64,000 nt of DNA from Melieria omissa (lineage: Eukaryota > Arthropoda > Insecta > Diptera > Ulidiidae): NCBI GenBank assembly GCA_963971225.1, contig OZ020268.1, positions 114,730,830 to 114,794,829 on the forward strand. The letters are read 5' to 3'. The notes under the pieces were generated by a model, which was given only the letters and a program-made list of their open reading frames with translations, was not told where the DNA came from and did not search any database. Both the position numbers and the translations under genes were made by a program. How positions within the stretch are numbered: position 1 is the stretch's first letter; the number at the start of each line of letters is the position of its first letter. Below, one piece after another: positions 34,350 to 45,395 of this stretch.

Positions 34350-35622
34350 TGATGACCTTGAGATAACCACCTAACCTACCTTTCCTTTCTGATGCCCAAC
34401 ACTCAGAGGATACCCCCTTGCGACCTTTAAACAACCACATAACCTACATTTTCTTTGTGATGACCAACACTTAGGGGATACTTCCTTGAGACCTTGAGCT
34501 AACCATCTAATCTAACTTTTCTTTGTGATGTCCAACACTCAGGAAATGCTTCCTTGAGACCTTGAGACAACCACCTAGCCTACCTTTCCTTTGTGATGAC
34601 CAACACTTAGGGGATACTTCCTTGAGACCTTAAGCCAACCATCTAATCTAACTTTTCTTTGTGATGTCCAACACTTAGGAAATGCTTCCTTGAGACCTTG
34701 AGACAACCACCTAGCCTACCTTTCCTTTGTGATGACTAACAGTCAGGGGAAACTTCTTTGCAACCTTGAGACAACCATTTAACCTAACTTTTCTTCGTGA
34801 TGACCAGCACTTAGGGGATACTTCCTTGAGACCTTGAGCCAACCATTTAATCTAACTTTTCTTTGTGATGTCCAACACTCAGGAAATGCTTCCTTGAGGC
34901 CTTGAGACAACCACCTAGCCCACCTTTCCTTTGTGATGACTAACACTCAGGGGATACTTCCTTGAGACCTTGAGCCAACCATCTAATCTAACTTTTCTTT
35001 GTGATGTCCAACACTCAGGAAATGCTTCCTTGAGACCTTGAGACAACCACCTAGCCTACCTTTCCTTTGTGATGACTAACAGTCAGGGGAAACTTCTTTG
35101 CAACCTTGAGACAACCATCTAACCTAACTTTTCTTCGTGATGACCAACACTTAGGGGATACTTCCTCGAGACCTTGAGACAACCATCTAACTTGCCTTTT
35201 CTTTGTGATGTCCAACACTCAGGGAATGCTTCCTTGAGGCCTTGAGACAACCACCTAGCCCACCTTTCCTTTGTGATGACTAACACTCAGGGGATACTTC
35301 CTTGAGACCTTGAGCCAACCATCTAATCTAACTTTTCTTTGTGATGTCCAACACTCAGGAAATGCTTCCTTGAGACCTTGAGACAACCACCTAGCCTACC
35401 TTTCCTTTGTGATGACTAACAGTCAGGGGAAACTTCTTTGCAACCTTGAGACAACCATCTAACCTAACTTTTCTTCGTGATGACCAACACTTAGGGGATA
35501 CTTCCTCGAGACCTTGAGACAACCATCTAACTTGCCTTTTCTTTGTGATGTCCAACACTCAGGGAATGCTTCCTTGAGACCTTGAGACAACCACCTTACC
35601 TACCTTGCCTTTGTGATGTCTA
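34350..35622. repeat. 68-bp satellite with 340-bp higher-order unit
   Basis: The string GTGATG recurs every 68 bases: 34457, 34525, 34593, 34661, 34729, 34797, 34865, 34933, 35001, 35069, 35137, 35205, 35273, 35341, 35409, 35477, 35545. Monomers fall into types by their next bases (tccaacactcaggaaatgc, actaacagtcaggggaaac, accaacacttaggggatac and others). From 34865 the same five-monomer order repeats nearly identically 340 bp later (34933-35272 against 35273-35612), a recent higher-order duplication. Confidence 0.95.
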
Positions 35623-35689
35623 AATGTGTACCTAGGAGTCACAATTTTTATCGCAGGGATATAGAGGTGTAACACGGACCCAGACCGGG

Positions 35690-36400
35690 TACGGTTGGTT
35701 GGTTGAGCTAGTATTTGCTGTGTTTTTGGTTTATCAGTCAGAAAATCGGTCACAACTGTTGCTTAATGAGTTGGAACATCATTCAGTTTCATCACATATT
35801 TCTCCACCAAAATTGTTTGTTTCTGAAGCACCCGAGACCAGATCTATAATAATACGATCAACTATTTTGGGTTGGTTGAACTGGCATTTCCTGTGTTTTT
35901 TAATTGTCAGTCACAAAATCGATCACAACCATTACTTAATGAGTTGATCCTTTCTAAAGAACATGGTTCGAGATATGGTGAATACAATTATCTATCGTAT
36001 GGTTCGTTGATTGAGCTGGTATTTGTTGTATTTGTGGTTTTTCACACTTAAAATTTGTCACAACTGTTGCTTAGTATGTTGGTATATGATTGTCGCGTAA
36101 ATTTCACCATTTGTTTCTGTAAACTCTATCGTTTCTGAAGGATACGAGTCCAGACCTGGTAAATAAATACGATCAACTATAGCAGTTTTGGTTAGTTGAG
36201 CTGGCATTTGTTATGATTTTGGTTTATCAGTCACAAAATCTGTGACAATTGTTGCTCTATGCGTTGATACATTACTATTTCTGAAAAACATGGGTCCATA
36301 CCTGGTAAATACAATTAACCATCGTACAGTTGATTGATTGAGCTGGTAGTTGGTACCTTTTTGGGGTTTTCAGTGAAAAAATCGATCACAACTGTAAATG
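35690..36400. repeat. Diverged tandem repeat, about 130-180 bp unit
   Basis: The phrase 'gttggttgagctggtatttg...tttggtttatcagtcacaaaatc' with 'cacaactgttgcttaatg' occurs in diverged form near 35695, 35870, 36005, 36187 and 36330. It directly follows the 68-bp array but shares no unit with it. Confidence 0.75.
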
Positions 36401-36685
36401 TAAAAAATGTAAAACCACAAATGTGGTCGTTCTTAAGAATTCTCCCACACCAATGCTTGATTAGTCGATTGCTCGACTAGTACATCTAAATATTTACTAA
36501 GGACTATTCAAGTCGAATTTGCTAAAATTTTTCAAGATATTTTTCAAGACATCACACGATGCTTCGAGCGTGGGAAGAAATAAGAAGAGAAGATCTGATT
36601 TTAAAGAATAATTTCTTTCAAAATCTCGCCGTTTTAAATTGAATTGCATTGCATATTCGTAGCTGTGTTATCTCCATGTTAAGCT
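36401..36685. other. AT-rich intergenic DNA before the LINE
   Basis: Nothing recognised. It ends at the LINE target-site duplication. Confidence 0.5.
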
Positions 36686-36780
36686 CTATGGATATCAAGG
36701 TAGGTTAGGCTGGCTGACCCTCGGGGGGGTCTCACATAGACCATGTTGGTCCATAGTGGTACCAGAAAGGTTCTGGAGCT

Positions 36781-39700
36781 TCAGACCTGTATGTAGTTAG
36801 TCAAAAAAGTTTTGCCAAATCTAAGTAAGTCGCTGCTTTTTTGTTCCGCGACTCTTTCCAAGGAAGGGAACGACGCGGATCCGAGGCAGCTGACCCGTGA
36901 TCTGTAGAGAGCAGGACAGTGGCACAGCAAATGCTCCAGGGTACCCTTGGCACTGTCTTCACCACATCTTGTGCATGCATCACTTGGTACCAAGCCAAGT
37001 TTGGCAGCGTGGGACGGTGTGAGACAGTGTCCCGTGAGTATCCCGGTCAATAGTTTGCAATCATCTCTTCGGAGTGATAGTACAAACTCTGTGTTGTTGA
37101 CATTATGTTCGCGAAGCATGATTTTTGCTGTCCCGTGAGATGTAGATCTCTCCCACATGAACGCCGCTTCACGAATCATATTCTCTTCTATTTCCGTCTT
37201 GAGCGTGGAGAGGGGTGGATGGATGTCTGGCTCGCTAACCGTAGGCAGTCGTGCCCCGGCTTTGGCGAGCGCATCAGCCTTCTCATTTCCCTCAACTCCT
37301 TTGTGACCCGGTACCCAATAGATAGTGACCACTCTGTTGCGACAGAGTTCGTCCAATTTGGTTTTGCAGTTCCGTACGCATATCGAGTTTGACAATACCC
37401 CAGCTGCTGCTTTTATGGCTGCTTGGCTGTCGATATAGATGTTTATTCGAGAGTCTGGAGGGGTACGACCCATTGCTAGTTGCGCCGCTCTTGTGGCAGC
37501 GTGTACCTCTGCTTGGAAGATGCTGCAGTAGTCCGGGAGCCGGAAAGACTGTTGAAGGTCAAGTTCCGGACAGAAAACTGCAGATCCCACTCCCTCTGTC
37601 ATCTTGGATCCATCCGTGAACAGGTTATAGGATTGACGGCCGGGCTCGAGCCCCTGTCGCCACCCATCCGGTTCTAGGATCACGTGGGGTTTGAAGTTGA
37701 AATTGGCTTGAGGTACGGCGTAGTCTGAGCTTTCGCTCACCCCTGCGTGTAACCTGCTGTGGCCGTAATGTCGTAGCGTGAGCTGTCCAGTTACCTTAAG
37801 TCTAAGCGCCGCCTTTTTAGCGACGCTTTTCGCAGTCAGACCAATTGGATAAAATCCCAAGATTTTGTCCAGTGCCGCTGTCGGAGTGGTGCGCATTGCG
37901 CCTGTTATACACAACCCAGCGGCTCTCTGTACAGTCTCGAGTCTTTTGGCATAGGTCTTCTTATCCACCGCAGTCCACCATACTATGATCCCGTAGAGCA
38001 TAATGGGTCTAATCACTGCAGTGTAAATCCAATGTGTGAGACGGGGGGATAAGCCCCAAGTCTTACCGAGCATTTTCCTGCAAGCGTATAAGGCGTTCAA
38101 GGCTTTCCTTTTCCTGTCTTCCACATTCAATTTCCACGACAGTTTATTATCCAAGATGACTCCTAGGTACTTAGTAGATGTTTTGGGGGTGAGTGTGGTG
38201 TTGTTCAGTTTGGGAGGAAGCCAGGTTGGGATCTTGTACTTTGTTGTAAAAAGAACTAAGTCCGTCTTGTCTGGGTTTGTTTCCAGTCCCACAGTCTTTG
38301 CCCAGTTGTTAATCACTTTCAGTGTCCTCTCGAGTACTTGGCTCATTGAGGTGAGACACCTGCCTGAGACGACAACGGCGAGGTCATCCGCATATGCGGT
38401 TAGCCTTGGCCCCCCGTCCCTCAGCTTTAAAAGGATCTTGTTAACGACTAGATTCCATAGTAACGGAGAGAGCACACCCCCCTGGGGGGTGCCCCTGTTC
38501 GCCTTCCTCGTCATGGTTGTTGCGCCCCACTCCGCTACCACTGTACGGCAATTCAACAGATTACCAATCCAGTCCTGTATGGGTGGGTGCACCCCAATTG
38601 ATGCAAGGCCTTCCAACAATGCCTCTGTGGAGACATTGTTGAAAGCCCCTCATATGTCGAGGAAGGCTCCCAGTGCGTATTCTCCGTAGTGAAAAGCTTT
38701 TTCTATCTGAAAAACCACCTGATGAAGTGCTGTCTCCGTTGACTTGCCTTTCATATAGGCGTGTTGGTTCGTTGATATCAGGCCAGGTGGAACCCTTTCC
38801 TTAATAAACGAGTCTAGCAGTCTTTCAAAGGTCTTCAGTATAAACGAGGTGAGGCTGATGGGCCGATAGTCCTTCGGATACAAATGGCTGCTTTTACTTG
38901 ATTTCGGCAAAAATACAACCCTTGATAATCGCCAGTCCATCGGTACATAGTTCAGTCTCAGACAGCTCCTGAAAACGTCCTTGAGCCACGGTATCAGAAC
39001 AGCACTTCCCTTTTGCAGAAGCGCGGGAAAAATGCCGTCCGGACCCGGGGATTTGAAGGGATCGAAAGAGCCCAAAGCCCATCGAAGTCTGGATGTGGTG
39101 ATTAGGCCCTCACAATTCCCTTGCTCTGTGCCGAGTGCAGTTGAGACTGAGTCGGGAACCTCTGAACAGCCAGGAAAGTGGGCTTCCATAAGTGCCTCAA
39201 GCGTCTCCTTGCCATCCTTGGTCCATTCTCCAGATTCTTTGCGGATGAGTGATGGTATAGGGGGGGATTTGGCGAGTATCTTCCGAAGTCTGGATGCCTC
39301 GGAGGTCTTGTCCATACTTCCACAGAAGTTCTTCCAGGAGCTTCTTTTGGCCCTCCGTATCTCTTGTTTGTAGGAGTGAAGTAGTGTCTTGTACTCTCTC
39401 CAACACTCCGCACAGTCGGCAAGTTTGGCCAGTTTGAAAAACTCTCTAAGTTCTCTTCTTTGCCTACCAATGTCCTTGCTCCACCAGGGTGGATAGGATT
39501 TCCGTCCTACCGGCCTTGAGGGCGGGCAGGATTCGTGGTAAGCAAGTAGGATCTTTGACGTTAGGAGTTTCGCCTTAGCCTCAACGTCCGACCTGGAGAG
39601 AGTCTGAGAGGCATTACTCAGATGAGTCTTTAACCGATTTGCATACAGATCCCAGTCCGTATTCCGGGGGTTCCTGAAGACCCTTACTGTACGCAACGGT

Positions 39701-40377
39701 TTAAAGTTGACCGTAAAGTGTATGTAGCTGTGATCAGAGAAGGAGGGTCTTTCCAGCACCCTCCAATCCGAGATCCAGGTATCTGCCCCGTAAGAAAAAG
39801 TAATGTCCAATACGTCTTCCGACGTCGGACCCTTGAAAGTTGGGATGTTCCCTCTATTAGCTATATCTACATTGTTTTGTAATATAAAGTTAAAGAGGGA
39901 CTCACCCCGTTCGTTCGTGTCCTTGCTTCCCCACTGAGGGTGGTGCGAATTGGCATCCGCACCTACCACGGCGTCGAAACCTTGTCTGAGGACCTCTTCC
40001 GTCAGGTGCTGTAGTTCTGTGGGGGGTGCCTCGACGTCGTGGGCCATATAGCACGAGGCCACAAGTCTAAGCTTGTCGTCCCCTTCGATGGCGACCACCG
40101 TCAGGTCATCAGAACTGAAATTAGGTAGAAGATATGCGTTAATATCCTTCCTAACAAGGATGGCAGATCGAATCTTACCTACCGTTGTTGCATGGAAAAG
40201 ATTATAGTTCGTGGACCCTAACCCTGAAACCTTATTTCCGGAGGAAAGCCAGGGTTCCTGGATTAGGGCCACGTCGTAGCTGCCCTCCTCTAGTGTGAGA
40301 AGGAGCTCAGCTGAAGCCACCTTACTGTGGTGGAGGTTGATTTGTAGGACCTTTCCCTTCAGAAGATACAGTGTCCT
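36781..40377 (-). pseudogene. LINE ORF2: endonuclease, reverse transcriptase, RNase H, one stop
   Basis: One continuous frame interrupted by a single TGA at 38650-38652. The apurinic-type endonuclease comes first: IQEPW with catalytic Glu, GADAN with Asp and Asn, SDHS with Asp/His, roughly the first 205 codons after 40320. Reverse transcriptase follows: SPGPDG, KDYRPIS, HAYMKGKSTETA, then motif A FLDI with its Asp, immediately followed by the stop. After the stop come GAFNNVS, TPQGGVLSPLLW and AYADD. RNase H has FTDGSK, FQAEVHA, IYIDSQA and WVPGHKGVEGNEKADALA, so its acidic residues and His are all present. A Cys-Cys-His-Cys tail (CTRCGEDS...EHLLCHC) ends the protein. The frame is open upstream to 40377, overlapping ORF1 by about 56 bases in the +1 frame; no ATG is present for about 90 codons, so ORF2 probably depends on ORF1 translation. 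As it stands the stop removes the YADD half. Confidence 0.93.
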
Positions 40378-42022
40378 TCAGGGTTGGTGTGGCTGTCACC
40401 GCCGACACTCCACCCGTCTCAACCTCCGTCTCGTCAATCTTCCCGTCACCAAGCCGAAGCATGAAAGTAGCGTCGGTCATGGGTTCAAGCCCAAGATCCT
40501 TTTCAGCTTCACCTTGAGGTTGATTTGTAGGACCTTTCCCTTCAGAAGGTACAGTGTCCTTCAAGGTGGGTGTGGCTGTCACCGCCGACACTCCACCCGT
40601 CTCAACCTCCATCTCGTCAATCTTCCCGTCGTCTAGCCGAAGCATGATAGTAGCGTCGGTCATGGGTTCCGGCCCAAGATCCTTTTCTGCTTCACCTGGC
40701 TTCAGAGTGTTTTCATTCCCGTCTTTCGGATGACGTTTTTTGAGGCGCAGGTAAACACTACCCGTCCCCCAAGACATCTTTCCGAACCGTTGATACAACT
40801 TGTCCTCTGCCTCTTTGTTGATTTGGAGGATCAGATCAAGTGTACCGTCGGCGTTGGGTTTCCCCGCGTGGATCATCTTCCAGTCCGTCGTCGGGACATC
40901 GGGATTCTGCCGCTGGAAAAGCAGTAGGGCATTTTCCGGTTTCACCGCGCTTGGTACACGTACCTTAGCCCGCGGTGGACCGGGAATATCGTCCCTATCC
41001 ACTATAACCAGGTTAGCGCCCGGCCACAGTCCTCGTAGTTTCGGGACCACCTCCTTTACCCATTTAAGCGTGAGGTCGTCATTGCACTTTAGAATCTTGA
41101 CTCCCCTGTACCACCCCGCTCCTTCAAAGGAGGGCGAAGGTTTGTTAGGTTCGTCGATCGCCTGTGCAACAATGGCCTCGATAATTTTGCTGTCCACTAG
41201 CTTCCACTGTTCCGCCGTCATCTGGCCATTTTCGTGTCGTCGGTCAACGAGCGCCACGGTCAAGTGCCGTTTGGCTACTTCGCTGGTCGTCGCCACTCTT
41301 TTGGACGAGGTCGGCCGGTCAGATGGAGTAGCTGTGGTGTGAGTGCGAGGACGTTTGGCCGCGGGTTTTTCTCCCTCCGTGGACCTCTGTCTCTTCGCCT
41401 CCGTTCCCTTCATAGCCGTCGCTACGTTTTCTTCTATTTTGTTCACGAAGGTGGGATGCGTGGTCGCAAACCGTTCGTTTTGCGAGAAGTGCTCCCTGCC
41501 TTTCGTGACCGTCTCAGTTGCCCATCGTAGGTCCTCTCGCTCCGTGGGCGAAAGAGTGTCCTTATTCTCCAGGCGCAACTTGATGCGTATTGCCGCTTTG
41601 TACTGGGCGAGCGCTTTCAGGCCCTCCTTATTGGGCTTCTTCCTTTGCTCGCTCCTACTAGTGGATGCGATGCTCGGGTCGAGAGACTTCGGGGACTTCA
41701 GCAGCTCCTCCTCAGCTATCGTATTTGTGGTTGCCACGCTGCATACGCTGTCGAGGTCTGAGTCTGTGTCGACTGCAGTACCCCTAGTGACTAACCTAGC
41801 CTTCGTAAAATTTGCAGTCGCATGACGACTGCTAGAGCCTGCAACCACTCTAGCAGAGGTGTGACCGCTGGCGACACGCAGAGGGGAATCAAATTCCCCA
41901 CCGTGCCCGCCGGTGGTAGCAGTCACTTCTTCCACCGACGTTTGGGTCAATATCCTGACCCGCTCTTTCCCCTTCTTCGACTCCAGACTGGTTTTTATTT
42001 CAGGGACTCCTCCCTTAGCGTT
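40322..42022 (-). CDS. LINE ORF1 nucleic-acid-binding protein (DUF4780-like)
   Basis: The frame is open from 42022 to a TAA at 40322-40324. LINE ORF1 proteins coat the element RNA and help deliver it to the genome. Counting from the TTG at 41948-41950, the first 180 residues are Thr/Ser- and charge-rich and probably disordered. A basic patch follows (KRQRSTEGEKPAAKRPR, about 186-202, a likely nuclear localisation signal), then a DUF4780-like globular domain at about 228-405 containing GPPRAKVRVPS and WGTGSVYLRLKKRHP. The last 120 residues are two tandem 61-residue acidic repeats starting GEAEKDLG. No CCHC knuckles are present. No ATG occurs in the first 180 codons, so the start is a non-AUG codon or a lost ATG; the start given is simply the upstream limit. 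Confidence 0.85.
   Translation of the reverse strand, partial: NAKGGVPEIKTSLESKKGKERVRILTQTSVEEVTATTGGHGGEFDSPLRVASGHTSARVVAGSSSRHATANFTKARLVTRGTAVDTDSDLDSVCSVATTNTIAEEELLKSPKSLDPSIASTSRSEQRKKPNKEGLKALAQYKAAIRIKLRLENKDTLSPTEREDLRWATETVTKGREHFSQNERFATTHPTFVNKIEENVATAMKGTEAKRQRSTEGEKPAAKRPRTHTTATPSDRPTSSKRVATTSEVAKRHLTVALVDRRHENGQMTAEQWKLVDSKIIEAIVAQAIDEPNKPSPSFEGAGWYRGVKILKCNDDLTLKWVKEVVPKLRGLWPGANLVIVDRDDIPGPPRAKVRVPSAVKPENALLLFQRQNPDVPTTDWKMIHAGKPNADGTLDLILQINKEAEDKLYQRFGKMSWGTGSVYLRLKKRHPKDGNENTLKPGEAEKDLGPEPMTDATIMLRLDDGKIDEMEVETGGVSAVTATPTLKDTVPSEGKGPTNQPQGEAEKDLGLEPMTDATFMLRLGDGKIDETEVETGGVSAVTATPTLKDTVSSEGKGPTNQPPPQ
40334..40699 (-). repeat. 183-bp tandem duplication inside LINE ORF1
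   Basis: Copies are 40334-40516 and 40517-40699, about 95 percent alike by eye. The period is exactly 61 codons, so the frame is kept. It doubles the acidic C-terminus of ORF1 immediately before the ORF1/ORF2 junction. Confidence 0.9.
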
Positions 42023-42488
42023 TTATGCCTACCCGCCAGGCACCACTTAGCGTGACTGAGGTAGGACTCCACAAGCCACCCCTCGGGCGGCATGTAAGCT
42101 GGACCTCAGGCATGACTTGTGGAGCCCCACCTCACTCTTAGCTAGACATCGCCGTGCCTTGCCAGTTTACCTGTGCATAGACAATGCGGTGCCCATTGCC
42201 CGGTCGGCACCCGCGAGGAGGGTTAAACTAAGTGGATTTTTGCCGACCCTATGGATATCAAACAAAAAAATAATTTCCTTCAAGGAACTTCACCGCCCTC
42301 TTTCCACCTTTTAAATGTAGATTTTATAGAAATGCTAAAACAGGCATTTTGTTATTGATTTTTGGTTGGCGTTTTTAAATCGCTCCTTTCTAAGGGTTGA
42401 CCTCTCTCAAAAATACAACTATTGGCCAAATTTCATTATTATAGCTCCAGCGGTTTGGGCTCGGTGGATAATCGGATAATCGGATATA

Positions 42489-42727
42489 CAGTCGTGTCTG
42501 GATATAGTGAACTAATTATTGCAAGGCCTGTTCACAGTATCGAGGTTGTTCAGTATATCAAGGTTAACATTTCTGTTCAAAAACTCGTTTTATTTGCTCC
42601 AAATATCCTTTTTGTTTTTTGCTTGAAATTTTTTTTTCCATATTTAGAGGCTTGATGTCAACATTTGGGTGTTCACTATATCGAGGTGTTCACTATATCG
42701 GGTGTTCACTGTACCCAGACACTACTG
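42489..42727 (-). mobile_element. Pogo-like MITE, copy 3 (239 bp)
   Basis: CAGTCGTGTCTGG start, CCAGACACTACTG end, TA on both sides (42487-42488, 42728-42729). Its interior is in the opposite orientation to the copies at 10670 and 21104 (the TATCGAGGTGTTCACTATA repeats lie at the right). Confidence 0.88.
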
Positions 42728-44752
42728 TATATATATTCGATATTTGTAACTATAACTATTTGGGGAAAAAAAAGCAATATTTTTGAAATCAGGAGCCCAA
42801 AATGACGTAGACTGAACATTTTCAGCGAATTTCAAGGACTCTTTTTATTTTTGCGCCAATTTTCTATGGAGTCGAAGCACTGTGCGCCGCTACGTAGACA
42901 GTTAATTTGTTAAAAGCTTAATTGATGATCTTTTTTGACACAAAACTTAATCTATTTGATGGTTTTGGAAGGAAAGCTACAAATCTGTTGAGTGCTCGAA
43001 ATCTGCACGAATGCCCAAAATTGTGAATTTGTGAATGCCACCAACGTTTCTCACACCAACTTAGCATTTCTTCTATCTCATCTACGCGCCCATTCATCAA
43101 CGCAGAAAGACGCACGGCGCACACTCACTTGTCAAATTCATTGCAATTCTTAATCAATTTTGACACTTTCAAATGACATTAATGTGCCGTCGCGCAGCAA
43201 ATGGTCGAAATGCGTGGAGCGCACGGAATGAGTGAGTGAGCGAATGAGCGAGCGACTGTCAAGTCTGACGTTCGCTGTCATTTGCATTGTGCATTGTGCA
43301 TTGTGCGGCCGCAAGGCAAACGAAATTATTGGAATTTTTGCTGCAGCTGCTCGTTGGCCCCTCGGTCGCCCAAGTCGGCAGCCGAATGAGTTGCGACGGT
43401 GAGGACTGCTCCGCTTATCCACTTGTGGTTGCGCATTTTTTAAGTGATTTGCTCAGTTTTATGACTGGCAAATGACAACAACTATAATACAACTACAACA
43501 ATAATTGTAATAACCACAAACAACAACAACAACGACGACAACGACGACAGTGGAGAAGCGCCAACAACTAAATAAAACATTGCAAAGCATGTTTATTGCT
43601 TATTATCACTAAAACTTGTTGTTGTTGTTATGGTTGTTGTCGTTTATTGGTTGTTGCTGTTGCTTTTTGTTGCTGTTGTTTGTTGTATTCGACTGTGTGA
43701 CGCTTTTGGGACTTTGCGATTGTAAATCATTATTTGTTGTCACTGTTGTCATTGTGCGGCATTGTTGTTATTGCTGTTGTCATTGTCGCCGTTTTTCTTA
43801 TTGTTGTTGCAATTTGAGTGTTTTGACAGGGTGCTGAGCGCTGAATATTCAACAAAATAATTGTGTGAATTGACTCATAAATTATGCTGAATGCGCCCAA
43901 ATGTCAGATTTTGTTGTATGTATGTAGTCTCATGTACTGTTGTTGTTGTTGTTGCTGGTGCTGTGCTGAACCATGTCCGCTGGCAACTGGACTGTCAAAT
44001 ACAAACGCCGTAACATTTTAATGGTTCAGATTAGTGAACGTTTGGCTGATTGTTTGATGCTTTTGTTTGTTTGTTGTTGTTGTTTTTGTGCTTTTTGCTG
44101 TTGTTATATTGCTGATTATGTTTGGTAAAAATCTGCACTGAAATTGTACGCTTGGGAATAATCCGCGCGCTTCTGCGCGTGTGTGTGTCTGTTGTGTGTG
44201 TATGTGTTGGTGTCAATGTTGCCAGCGTGTGAGCGCAAAGCCAGACCAGTCAAACGGACGTGCGTCCAACTGTTGGCGGTTTACGCCAGTCGCCTTTGTC
44301 AGCGACGGATTAAATTCCGGATTGTGGCGATTAATGTTGGTCGGCTGTTTTTTTTTAATGGTCGCTCTTTGAGGTTTGTGGAAGCATCGGTCGGGGGTTG
44401 AGCTCATTAATTAATTTTATCGGCAATGAAAATGATTGTTATTTTCAGTTTCAGTTTTCGTTTTTGTTTTTGTTGTTGTTGTTATAATTACTATTGTTGG
44501 TTGCGACCGAAGTGAAGCGCTTTATTAAGACTCAAACAATTAAAATGGGCGAAAAATGTCATCAGTTTTACACAGCGGGGCAATGCGATTAACACTAAAT
44601 CAATGAACATTAACAATAACAACAATGCGAATAGTTTTACGCTAAACTGAATAAATGAGGATATTCACGATTTGCGGAAATTTTGTTGACCGAGGAGCAG
44701 AATAGGAGGTTTTTTATGTTAGTAAGTGAGTGATACAAGGTAAGTTACGAAG
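42728..44752. other. Host-like noncoding island
   Basis: GAGTGAGTGAGCGAATGAG-type runs near 43228-43255, TGCATTGTGCATTG triplication near 43283-43302, CAACAACGACGACAACGACG near 43520-43548, and long (GTT)n-type stretches (43617-43830). Frames are low-complexity. No gene is supported. Confidence 0.45.
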
Positions 44753-44760
44753 GTAGCTTT

Positions 44761-45251
44761 TAGTGTTGCCATATCAGTAGATTTTCTCCTACATTCAGGA
44801 GATTCTTGGAAATTTAAGATAATCTTTAGGAGGAAGAATTGTTTAGAAAAAAGTTAAAGAGATTTTAATGCTAATACATTTGACATCATTAGTGACATTA
44901 GGCTTCAGCCTTGAATATTGAAAGCTAAAGTGTCCAATTTAAACTAAGTTTATAATTTATGCAATGAATGAAGGAAGTTTTCAAAAGCAAATTCCATACC
45001 GATCTAAATTTTTGATGTTTTGTTTTTATTAGGTTGTTGTAAAGCTGAAGCTGAATTAATAAAAAGGATGTCTTAAACTGATAATATATGTATTTTAATT
45101 TTTTATGAGAAGTTAAATTCTTTTGTTTATAATGATAAAATTTATAATAAAAATTGTTGGAAATTTTGAAACCTTTTTTACATTTTTGAGAGGAATTTTC
45201 AGCTTTTTTCAAGATTTAGGAGAACGTAATTTCAGGTATCTGGCAACACTG
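44761..45251 (+). mobile_element. MITE with CAGTGTTGCCA ends, hAT-like (491 bp)
   Basis: The left end TAGTGTTGCCATAT and the inverse of the right end CAGTGTTGCCAGAT match over about 12 bases. Flanks are GTAGCTTT (44753-44760) and GTAGCTGT (45252-45259), 7 of 8 identical. That 8-bp spacing points to hAT. The interior is AT-rich with inverted AGGAG/CTCCT phrases and no coding capacity; the minus-strand frame 44925-45212 is Lys/Asn/Tyr-rich noise. A shortened relative is at 4150-4340. Confidence 0.75.
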
Positions 45252-45395
45252 GTAGCTGTAGTACTTTGTTCGTCTATCTAACTGAGTGTCAGTTATTCGA
45301 ATAAAGATGAAGACTGAAATTTGGCATAGATGATCTTAGGAACTAATAGCCGTATGGGCAGCGTTCCCCCATTTTCAAAGGCCTTATAAGTCTAA

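Larger units (their letters stand above)
36699..42248 (-). mobile_element. Near full-length LOA/I-type LINE retrotransposon (5.55 kb)
   Basis: Bounded by a perfect 13-bp target-site duplication CTATGGATATCAA (36686-36698 and 42249-42261). In element order it has a 5' leader of about 230-300 bp starting GGTCGGCAAAAATCC, ORF1, ORF2 in an overlapping frame, and an 82-bp 3' tail ending CCTAACCTACC without a poly(A) tract. Carrying an RNase H domain after the reverse transcriptase, having a DUF4780-like ORF1 without zinc knuckles, and lacking a long poly(A) fit the LOA clade best; the I clade is the alternative. It copies its RNA into DNA at a nicked target. The intact flanks and single stop indicate recent insertion. 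Confidence 0.93.

Noticed and set aside
37105..38689. Plus-strand frames across the LINE (for example 38036-38689)
   Set aside because: Antisense shadows of the LINE ORF2.
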